The notes beneath the pieces were generated by a model, which saw nothing but the letters and a program-made list of their open reading frames with translations, was not told where the DNA came from and did not search any database. Below are positions 50,871-58,077 of a stretch of 64,000 nt of DNA, piece by piece. Position numbers and translations under genes: made by a program. The stretch comes from Flavobacterium soli DSM 19725. GTDB taxonomy: Bacteria; Bacteroidota; Bacteroidia; Flavobacteriales; Flavobacteriaceae. How positions within the stretch are numbered: the first letter of the stretch is position 1; each line of letters begins with the position of its first letter. The stretch lies in assembly GCF_000422705.1 (NCBI RefSeq), contig NZ_AUGO01000003.1, positions 186,001 to 250,000 of the forward strand, given 5' to 3'.

Positions 50871-53321
50871 TTAATTCACCACAAGTTTTTTGATTTGCTT
50901 GAAATTATTTTCTGTGGTAATTTCAACCATATAAACCCCTTTTGCTAACGAACCAACATTTAGGCTTGATTGTTTTGAAGAAAGGTTTTTTGTAGAAAGA
51001 ATGATTTTTCCCAAAACATCATGCACATTAATTTCCTTCAGATTTTCGGTTGTATTTTGAGTGTTAATGTACACCATCCCGTTTGAAGGATTTGGATAGA
51101 CAAGCAAATCAGCGGCATTAAATTGTTGCGTTTCTAAAGTTTCTGTAAACTCAGTATTGAACGTATTGGTAATAATTGCCGGATTATAATCAAAATAAAT
51201 TTCGGCTGTATTTGGAATAATATCCCCAATAACAAAGCCCGGTTTTGGCTTTATTTTAAATTGAACAAAACCGTTACTCCCTGCTGCATCATTCATTTCT
51301 GGAGGAAGATTGATGGCATCAAATTTCCAAACCAAATTTGCTTCATTCCGTGTCAAGGCATATTCATGGCTTGCATTGATCATTCGCAAAGTGGTTTCAT
51401 CTAATTGGGCATCTAAATTATCAACAAGTCGAACAAATTGTGCATTTGCCGTTCCCGTGTTTTGAAAACGGATGGTATAAAACAGATAATCATTTTCATC
51501 AAATGTATCAAATTCAATTGCTCCACCATGTGCTTCTAATTTATCGTTTGGATCATAAGACCCAACTACAGTTTGACTAAGCTCGAAAATATTATTATCT
51601 GACTCGATATCACTTGAATTTATAGACTGGGCGGTATTTGAAAGCACTTGACCTAAACTAACCGTTGGTATCGTAGCCACTGTTAAATCTACTACAATGG
51701 ACCTAATTTCATTCGGCAGAAGATCCGTGTATGAATACGTAAATCCATTTGGCGTTGATGTTGTTCCTTCTTGTGAAATATTGGAAAGCGTTAAAGCAGT
51801 GTCATGAGTAAATTCCAGTGTTCCCGAAGCGGCAGTAACGCCATTATTTTTATAGCTAATCGTATTGCTATAGGTAAATCCGGGAACTGGATCCTGAGAA
51901 GGAACTATGGAAACCTCAACATCTGTATAAGGTTGGATATTGGCAATTGGAAAATAATAGATATTCGTGCTTTCACTATCATAGACAACATTACCAAATC
52001 CAGTGCCAGAGCTAAAATATTCTTGCAGTTCAGGAAAGACAACGAAGCTTAGGATATAGCTATCACTCAAATTTTCGGGGAAAATATAAAAATTGCCATT
52101 TGAAGTTTGGCTTACGACCTCTACTTCCGAATCATTGACGATATAATTAAAGGTACCTTTATTGTAATTGATCTCATTTGCCTCTTTTATGCCATTATTG
52201 TTTTCATCCACAAAAGCTACTAATTGAATACTCTGGCATTGATTCGTAAAAGAAAAACTTCCTCCTTCAATAAAAACTGCCGAATCAAATTGAGTATCTT
52301 GATAATCTCCAACAGCAAACTTCAAAGAATACTCTTTGTTAGGAATTAATGTAGCAGAGGCTGTCATAGGAACGGTTTGACCAATAAAATTGATACGACT
52401 GTCGGCATTCTCCACATTATAGCTTCCAAAATATTCTGGATTTACCGAAGTACAAGACGGATTGTAAAGTGAATTTCGAATAGTTGTGGTAGAAACTGGC
52501 ATTGAAGTATTTGGGACTATTGCAATATTTTGTTTTTGTCCTGTTTCTAAATCTGTTAGAATAAATCCAAAAACATCAGAATAATTACATTGAAATTGCC
52601 CATATTCATTAGATGCAAAAAGAAAATTAAAACTCAATTCATTGCTTAAAGCAGTAAAATTAAATTTGATAAACGAAACATCATTTACAGTTCCTATTTG
52701 ACCCGATGAAGCAATGATAGTGTTTAAATCAGCATCACCCAGTTGTGAACACACAGAAGAATTATTGTTTCCCGTATAAGTTCCTGCTGCTAAATGAACT
52801 TGTCCCGAACGAATAACCAAACCTTGTTCGAATGGAAAACTTCCATTGTTACTATCAAAAGCACCAATACCGCAAATTCCTTGAGTAGTAATGTTGCTGA
52901 CATTTACACAGGCATTGTTAAGCAAAACATCAGTAACAAGTTCAGTTGGTGTAAAATCTGTATCAACCGAAACGGCAGTGCTGCAACTTGCTGTTTGAAA
53001 AAAAAAGGGTCCAACCCAATCCGATAGTTCCATTCCGCAAATAGATCTTATGTAAAAAACATAACTTGTACTACATTCAAGATCATTAACCAGAAGTGAT
53101 TCGGTTTCACTAATAACTCCCGTTGAAGTTAAAGTTGGAGGCTGACTTCCTGCTTCAGCCAAAAAAATTTCTGCTCCTATGAAAGGATTATAGTTTGACC
53201 AATAAATTTCTACAGAAGTACCAGTTATATTAGCGGCTTCTAAGTTTGCTGGATTTAAACATTGCCCGAAACCATTAAACACGCTAAAGAATAGAAAAAG
53301 TTGTAGTAAAGTTTTTTTCAT
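50871..53321 (-). CDS. T9SS-secreted protein with choice-of-anchor L domain
   Basis: An 816-residue protein: signal peptide (about 1-19), one fibronectin III-like module (about 20-115), a choice-of-anchor L domain (about 120-365, with FNFLFASNEYGQFQC), an Ig/SdrD-like region containing VAFVDENNNGIKEANE (about 370-585), a YDPNDK domain (about 590-725) and a type A T9SS C-terminal sorting domain. It is a shorter paralogue of the neighbouring giant protein, lacking its repeated N-terminal modules. Their last about 75 residues are almost identical, far more similar than the rest. Probably secreted by T9SS and attached to the cell surface or released. The molecular function is unknown. Confidence 0.88.
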   Translation of the reverse strand: MKKTLLQLFLFFSVFNGFGQCLNPANLEAANITGTSVEIYWSNYNPFIGAEIFLAEAGSQPPTLTSTGVISETESLLVNDLECSTSYVFYIRSICGMELSDWVGPFFFQTASCSTAVSVDTDFTPTELVTDVLLNNACVNVSNITTQGICGIGAFDSNNGSFPFEQGLVIRSGQVHLAAGTYTGNNNSSVCSQLGDADLNTIIASSGQIGTVNDVSFIKFNFTALSNELSFNFLFASNEYGQFQCNYSDVFGFILTDLETGQKQNIAIVPNTSMPVSTTTIRNSLYNPSCTSVNPEYFGSYNVENADSRINFIGQTVPMTASATLIPNKEYSLKFAVGDYQDTQFDSAVFIEGGSFSFTNQCQSIQLVAFVDENNNGIKEANEINYNKGTFNYIVNDSEVEVVSQTSNGNFYIFPENLSDSYILSFVVFPELQEYFSSGTGFGNVVYDSESTNIYYFPIANIQPYTDVEVSIVPSQDPVPGFTYSNTISYKNNGVTAASGTLEFTHDTALTLSNISQEGTTSTPNGFTYSYTDLLPNEIRSIVVDLTVATIPTVSLGQVLSNTAQSINSSDIESDNNIFELSQTVVGSYDPNDKLEAHGGAIEFDTFDENDYLFYTIRFQNTGTANAQFVRLVDNLDAQLDETTLRMINASHEYALTRNEANLVWKFDAINLPPEMNDAAGSNGFVQFKIKPKPGFVIGDIIPNTAEIYFDYNPAIITNTFNTEFTETLETQQFNAADLLVYPNPSNGMVYINTQNTTENLKEINVHDVLGKIILSTKNLSSKQSSLNVGSLAKGVYMVEITTENNFKQIKKLVVN

Positions 53322-53339
53322 ATTTGTAGATATTTACAC

Positions 53340-53347
53340 CAAATATA
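53340..53347 (-). promoter_or_regulatory. -7 element (TATATTTG) of the 816-residue T9SS gene
   Basis: A perfect TAnnTTTG match on the minus strand, 18 bp before the start. A TTG lies 13 bp upstream, shorter than consensus. The surrounding 45 bp resemble those before the paralogous gene. Confidence 0.5.
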
Positions 53348-53388
53348 ATTGAATTTTAAACAATTAGCTTAAAATCGTAAGATTTTTT

Positions 53389-54612
53389 CTAAACTATAGC
53401 ATTTGCTACAATAAACCCACTTGTCCAAGCATTTTGAAAATTGAAACCTCCTGTGATCGCATCAATGTTTACAATCTCTCCGGCAAAATATAAATTTTCA
53501 TGCTTCTTACTTTCCATCGTTTTGAAATTTATTTCTTTTAAATCGATTCCGCCAGCGGTTACAAATTCCTCTTTGAAGGTGCTTTTTCCGTTCACTTGAA
53601 ATTGTCCGTTTGTGAGTTGATTTGATAAATTTTGAAGTTGTGCTTTTGACAAATCAGCCCATTTTGTTTCTTCTGAAATTCCTGAAGCCAAAACTAAACT
53701 TTCCCAAAGACGATTCGGAAATTCAAAAGGCGATTTTTTGGAGACGGTTTTCTTGGAATGTTCTTGTTTTAATTCTTTCAGGATTTTTTCGGCATCTTCC
53801 GAGTCAATATCGTTGAGCCAGTTTACGAAAATGGTGAATTGATAATTTTTTTCGAATAGAATCCTAGCTCCCCAAGCCGATAGTTTTAAAATAGCAGGTC
53901 CGCTCATTCCCCAATGCGTCACCAACAAAGGTCCTGTTGAAGCTAATTTCGTGTCTTTTACCTTTACAGAAACTTGTGCAGAAACACCTGGCAATTCTTT
54001 TATTCGAGAATCTTTGATGTTGAAGGTAAATAATGACGGAACGGGACTCACAATTGTATGTCCAAAATCCTGAATCATTTCCCACATTTTTGGATTACTT
54101 CCAGTTGCCAAAACCAACTTTTCACAATTGTATTGCCCATTTTGGGTTTCAATTTTCCAGAAATTTCCATCAGGAGTTTCCGATTTATAAATCGATTGAA
54201 CGCTTTGTCCTGTCAAGACCTGAATTCCAAGTTTTTTTGTAGCCGATGTAAAACAATCGATTATGGTTTGGGAAGAATTTGAAACTGGAAACATCCTTCC
54301 ATCTTCTTCAATTTTCAATTCAACGCCATGTTTTTCGAACCATTCGATCGTATCGCCCGAACAGAATTGATGAAACGGCCCTCGAAGTTCTTTTTCGCCT
54401 CGCGGATAAAACTTGACCAACTCGTTAGGTTCGAAACACGCATGCGTGACATTGCATCTTCCGCCTCCAGAAATTCTGACTTTCGTCAAAACTTCCTTGC
54501 CTCGTTCCAAAATGGCGATTTTCAATTTTGGATTCTTTTCTGCAATGTTGATGGCAGTAAAAAAACCTCCGGCTCCTCCGCCAACGATGATGATGTCAAA
54601 ATTCTGGCTCAT
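53389..54612 (-). CDS. HI0933/YhiN family FAD-dependent oxidoreductase
   Basis: A 407-residue flavoprotein. The N-terminal dinucleotide fold IIIVGGGAGGFFTAINIAEK is followed by the family signature KVRISGGGRCNVTHACFEP (about 45-63). KLVLATGSNPKM is the second nucleotide motif, and LYFAGEIVNIDAITGGFNFQ lies at the C terminus. The substrate of this family is not established; E. coli YhiN is a member. It overlaps the upstream phosphodiesterase gene by 4 bp, so both are cotranscribed. Confidence 0.9.
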   Translation of the reverse strand: MSQNFDIIIVGGGAGGFFTAINIAEKNPKLKIAILERGKEVLTKVRISGGGRCNVTHACFEPNELVKFYPRGEKELRGPFHQFCSGDTIEWFEKHGVELKIEEDGRMFPVSNSSQTIIDCFTSATKKLGIQVLTGQSVQSIYKSETPDGNFWKIETQNGQYNCEKLVLATGSNPKMWEMIQDFGHTIVSPVPSLFTFNIKDSRIKELPGVSAQVSVKVKDTKLASTGPLLVTHWGMSGPAILKLSAWGARILFEKNYQFTIFVNWLNDIDSEDAEKILKELKQEHSKKTVSKKSPFEFPNRLWESLVLASGISEETKWADLSKAQLQNLSNQLTNGQFQVNGKSTFKEEFVTAGGIDLKEINFKTMESKKHENLYFAGEIVNIDAITGGFNFQNAWTSGFIVANAIV

Positions 54613-55295
54613 ATTCTTTCTGGGAAATCGGTGATGATTCCGTTTACGTTATAGGTTTTTATTCGTTCAATGTCTTCGGTTTCATTTATTGTCCAAGTGT
54701 AAACTTTGAAACCTTGTTCTTGTGCTTTTTTGACATTTTCTTCGGTCAAAAGACTGAAATGCGGATGTATGGCTTTCGCCGAAAAAGTACTAGCCCATTC
54801 CAAAGCTTGCGTCACGCTTGCCTGTGTCAGGATGCCAAGATGGATATTTGGATTTATGGCAAACATCATTTCTAATTCTTCTCGTTGGAAACTTGAAACG
54901 ATAAAATCATCATAGGAATAGTCGCCTTCAAGAATGTATTTTTCTATCAGATGTGAAACTGGTTTTGCGGTATGTCTTCCCTTTAATTCGATGTTGAGGA
55001 AACACTTTCTTCCAATCAAATCTAAAACTTCTTCCAACGTTGGGACTTGAATTTCATCGTTGATTCGTAATGCTTTTATCTCGGAAAGTGATAATTCTGA
55101 AACAGCTCCCGAACCGTTTGTGGTTCTATCGACTGTGAAATCGTGAATGACAATTAATTCTCCGGTTTTGCAAACATGTACATCGAACTCGATTCCATCA
55201 ACATTGTAGTCCAATGCTTTTTGGAAGGAAGGAAGTGTGTTTTCGGGTTCGTGACCTTTGGCTCCTCGGTGTCCGATGTTGAGTATTTTTTTCAA
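54609..55295 (-). CDS. Glycerophosphodiester phosphodiesterase
   Basis: A 228-residue TIM-barrel enzyme that hydrolyses glycerophosphodiesters to sn-glycerol 3-phosphate and an alcohol. Metal and catalytic residues are visible in NIGHRGAKGHEPENTLPSF (His-Arg, Glu-Asn), DGIEFDVHVCKTGELIVIHD (Glu, Asp, His) and FLNIELKG. It ends NVNGIITDFPERI, as usual. No signal peptide is present, so it acts in the cytoplasm. It is followed by the flavoprotein gene with a 4-bp overlap. Confidence 0.92.
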   Translation of the reverse strand: MKKILNIGHRGAKGHEPENTLPSFQKALDYNVDGIEFDVHVCKTGELIVIHDFTVDRTTNGSGAVSELSLSEIKALRINDEIQVPTLEEVLDLIGRKCFLNIELKGRHTAKPVSHLIEKYILEGDYSYDDFIVSSFQREELEMMFAINPNIHLGILTQASVTQALEWASTFSAKAIHPHFSLLTEENVKKAQEQGFKVYTWTINETEDIERIKTYNVNGIITDFPERI

Positions 55296-55421
55296 TGGAA
55301 GAATTTTAGCAAAAGTAATGTTTTTATTTTTTTGCCACAGATTAAACAGACTATAGGAATTTTGATGGATTTTTAGACAAAGATTGGTAGAAAGATTAAA
55401 AGAAGCCTAAAGATTGTTTTT

Positions 55422-55496
55422 CTAACCCTGACTGGAGGGAAAATTCTTTTATTTTTTTTCTTTAAAAAAATAAAAGATTTGGAAGGAAGGCAGGAA
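55422..55496 (+). repeat. REP-like dispersed repeat, copy B
   Basis: It begins TAACCCTGACTGGAGGGAAA, has a hairpin core of TTTTATTTTTTTTC / AAAAAAATAAAA and ends GATTTGGAAGGAAGGCAGGAA. It is nearly identical at the right end to copy C. It lies in the 343-bp gap between the phosphodiesterase and amylase genes, which also holds a terminator and a palindrome but no gene. Confidence 0.8.
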
Positions 55497-55536
55497 CATG
55501 GATTAAAAAACTCCTTTTGTTTTGTTTCAAAATAAA

Positions 55537-55565
55537 AAAGCACAAACCAAGAAGATTTGTGCTTT
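55537..55565. terminator. Terminator after the GH13 gene
   Basis: A perfect 10-bp stem AAAGCACAAA / TTTGTGCTTT with a nine-base loop. On the minus strand it is followed by TTTATTTTG, as needed to end the amylase transcript. Confidence 0.75.
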
Positions 55566-55571
55566 CTACTT

Positions 55572-55631
55572 TTTGAACCATTAAGAGATTAAATTCAATC
55601 TTAACTTTTCTTAATCTCTTAATGGTTCAAA
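55572..55631 (+). repeat. AACCATTAAG palindromic repeat, copy 1
   Basis: Perfect 20-bp arms TTGAACCATTAAGAGATTAA (55573-55592) and their complement (55611-55630) flank an 18-bp centre. It ends 7 bp from the amylase stop codon. Related copies lie at 57485 and 57984. Confidence 0.92.
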
Positions 55632-55638
55632 TGTTTTT

Positions 55639-57471
55639 CTATCTCAATTCCAAAATCAAAACCGATTTTCCTTCCAATGAAATTTCATTTGAAACCTCAA
55701 CGATTTTTCCTGAAAGCACATCTTTTCCTGATTTGAAATTTTTGATGTTTTCCTGAAAACGATTGGTTTTGATGGTTTTCGCTTCCGCAGAATTGTTCAT
55801 CACGACCATAACAGTTTCCTTTTCGTCGTGTCTGAAATAGACATAGACGTTTTCTTGCGGAATGTAATGCGTCATTTTCCCGAAGTGGACTACGTTTTTA
55901 TTTTTTCTCCATTGGAATAATTTTGACGTCACCTCAAAGAATTTATTTTGCTCTTCGGTTCTGCCCGATTTGGTGAAAGCATTATTTTTGTCACCTTCCC
56001 AACCTCCAGGAAAATCCTGACGGATATCGGCATCACCTTTTCCTTTGTCGCCCGCCATTCCGATTTCTGAACCATAATACAACTGCGGAATTCCACGAAC
56101 GGTAGCCAACAACGCCATTGCCATTGTGTATTTCTTGAGGTCATTTTTATAGTTTTGGTTGAAACGTCCCGTGTCATGATTTTCAGCAAAAATCAGCAGA
56201 TTGTTCACGTTTGGATACAGAAAATCGTTGGTAAAATTGTCATATACTTTAATCATTCCGTCGTTCCAGCCGTCTTTGTCTTCGTTGAAAACATTTCCGA
56301 AAGCGTCGTGCAAGGTAAAATCCATCACACTCGGGCAATAGGAATTATAACTTTGAATTTCTGCGATTTTGCTATCTTTTTGCCAATAGGACATTTGGGC
56401 TTGGTCGTGCATCCAAACTTCTCCAACAATGTTAAAATGTGGATATTCATCGGTGATTGCTTTTGTCCATTTTGCGATTCCAACCTTGTCGTTATACGAA
56501 TAGGTATCAACTCTAAAACCATCCAAATCAGCATATTCAATCCACCAAATGGCATTTTGCGTGATGTAATTCAACACCAAAGGATTCGATTGATTCAAAT
56601 CGGGCATTGAAGGAACGAACCATCCGTCCATGCAATTTTTAGCATCAATTGCAGAAGCATTCGGGTCGAATTGTGTCGTCATTCTGTAATTGGATTGTGA
56701 ATAACCTGGAAATTGATGTACCCAATCATAGGTTGGCAAATCTTTATACATCCAGTGTTCGGCACCCCAATGGTTGGTTACATAATCCTTGATGAGTTTC
56801 ATTCCTCGTTTTTTCAGTTCTGCCGAAAGGCGAACATACTCTTCGTTGGTTCCATAACGTGGGTCGATTTTATAAACGTCCGATTGTCCGTAACCGTGAT
56901 AGGAATAACCTTTGTCGTTGTCTTCGCAAAGTGGCGTACTCCAAAGTGCCGTTACACCCAATTCTGAGAGATAATCTAGGTTTTTAATGATTCCTGCGAT
57001 GTCACCACCGTGACGACCTCCAGGCAAACTTCTGTTGGCTTTTTCGGTCGTAGCCGAATGGCTGTCGTTGTTTGGATTTCCATTGGCAAAACGGTCGGGC
57101 ATAATGAGATACATCATATCCGAGGAATCGTAACTTTTACGTTCTGCGGAATTGGCTCGTCTTTGTTTTAGGGAATAATTTTTAGTAAATGCTACCTTGT
57201 TTTTGTTCTTGAAAGAGAAAACAAAATCAGAAGCAGGAAGATTTTTCGTGTCGATGGTGATGAAAATGTAGTTAGGATTTTCGGTTTTGACTACGTTTTT
57301 GATCACGACATTATTGGAAACCGAAGCTTCGTATTGTGCGATATTTTTTCCGTAGAACATGATTTGTAATTCTGGATTGTGCATTCCCGCATACCAGAAA
57401 GGAGGCTCTACTTTATCAATTTGGGCGAAAGCTGAAATGGATAGAAGTAAAAGTAGGATTGTTTTTTTCAT
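55639..57471 (-). CDS. Secreted GH13 amylase / neopullulanase (SusA-like)
   Basis: A 610-residue glycoside hydrolase with a signal peptide (1-16). The N-terminal cyclomaltodextrinase-type domain (about 18-105, PPFWYAGMHNPELQIMFYG) is followed by a GH13 barrel. Catalytic residues are the nucleophile D322 in GFRVDTY, the acid E351 in VGEVWMHD and D433 in ENHDTGR. A C-terminal beta-domain ends the protein. It should cut alpha-1,4-glucans or cyclodextrins in the periplasm, feeding the maltose phosphorylase route encoded upstream. It is part of the LacI-linked maltose/starch locus. Confidence 0.92.
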   Translation of the reverse strand: MKKTILLLLLSISAFAQIDKVEPPFWYAGMHNPELQIMFYGKNIAQYEASVSNNVVIKNVVKTENPNYIFITIDTKNLPASDFVFSFKNKNKVAFTKNYSLKQRRANSAERKSYDSSDMMYLIMPDRFANGNPNNDSHSATTEKANRSLPGGRHGGDIAGIIKNLDYLSELGVTALWSTPLCEDNDKGYSYHGYGQSDVYKIDPRYGTNEEYVRLSAELKKRGMKLIKDYVTNHWGAEHWMYKDLPTYDWVHQFPGYSQSNYRMTTQFDPNASAIDAKNCMDGWFVPSMPDLNQSNPLVLNYITQNAIWWIEYADLDGFRVDTYSYNDKVGIAKWTKAITDEYPHFNIVGEVWMHDQAQMSYWQKDSKIAEIQSYNSYCPSVMDFTLHDAFGNVFNEDKDGWNDGMIKVYDNFTNDFLYPNVNNLLIFAENHDTGRFNQNYKNDLKKYTMAMALLATVRGIPQLYYGSEIGMAGDKGKGDADIRQDFPGGWEGDKNNAFTKSGRTEEQNKFFEVTSKLFQWRKNKNVVHFGKMTHYIPQENVYVYFRHDEKETVMVVMNNSAEAKTIKTNRFQENIKNFKSGKDVLSGKIVEVSNEISLEGKSVLILELR

Positions 57472-57484
57472 TGTTGTTGTAGTT

Positions 57485-57554
57485 TTTGAACCATTAAGAT
57501 ATTAAGTTTCATTAAGCATTGTCTTAACTTTTCTTAATACCTTAATGGTTTAAA
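57485..57554 (+). repeat. AACCATTAAG palindromic repeat, copy 2
   Basis: The left arm TTTGAACCATTAAGATATTAAG pairs with CTTAATACCTTAATGGTTTAAA at the right. The centre contains TTTCATTAAG and CTTAACTTTT. It is in the same orientation as copy 1 and opposite to copy 3. It abuts the 3' end of the GxxExxY gene within 3 bp. Confidence 0.88.
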
Positions 57555-57556
57555 TT

Positions 57557-57958
57557 TTAATATAGCCGAGCAAAATATTCATTGACAAAAGGTTTCATCG
57601 ATTTGGTAATATTTGTGGTAAAGAAATTGATAAGCAGACCCTGTGGTTTTCTAAGCAATTTCATATAAGTTAATAATTGTGCTTCGTGAATGGGTAGAAT
57701 ACTTTCTACCGTTTTTAGTTCCACGACTACGCAATCATTAACAAGTAAATCAATTTTCATATCGGTTTCAAATTCAATATCTTCATAATTTACTTTTACA
57801 ATCAATTGTTGTTTCACGTCATAACCATTAGATTCTAACTCGTACTGTAGACAGCGTTCGTAAACACTTTCTAAAAGTCCAGGACCTAAAATTTTATGAA
57901 CTTTGATTGCTAATCCTGTTATCTCATATGATAATTGCGTAACTTCTTTTTGGGTCAT
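57557..57958 (-). CDS. GxxExxY family protein
   Basis: A 133-residue protein with the naming motif in GPGLLESVYERCL (about 25-37). A PD-(D/E)xK-like nuclease fold signature follows: MKIDLLVNDCVVVELKTVE, with Asp and E-x-K. The family is widespread and often multicopy in Bacteroidota, and its biological role is unsettled. It interrupts the maltose locus between GH13 and GH65 genes and is bracketed by two inverted copies of the same palindromic repeat, suggesting that it arrived as a unit. Confidence 0.85.
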   Translation of the reverse strand: MTQKEVTQLSYEITGLAIKVHKILGPGLLESVYERCLQYELESNGYDVKQQLIVKVNYEDIEFETDMKIDLLVNDCVVVELKTVESILPIHEAQLLTYMKLLRKPQGLLINFFTTNITKSMKPFVNEYFARLY

Positions 57959-57983
57959 ATTTTTATTTTTTGGCTTTATTTTT

Positions 57984-58062
57984 TTTAAACCATTAAGAGA
58001 TTAAGAAAAGTCAAGGCAATTATCGAATTACTTAATGAAACTTAATATCTTAATGGTTTAAA
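57984..58062 (-). repeat. AACCATTAAG palindromic repeat, copy 3 (inverted)
   Basis: The arms are TTTAAACCATTAAGAGATTAAG and CTTAATATCTTAATGGTTTAAA. Read on the minus strand it aligns with copy 2, including ATTAAGTTTCATTAAG and GACTTTTCTTAAT, with a longer centre. It lies between the GxxExxY start and the GH65 stop. Confidence 0.88.
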
Positions 58063-58077
58063 TTTAATTAGAACTTC

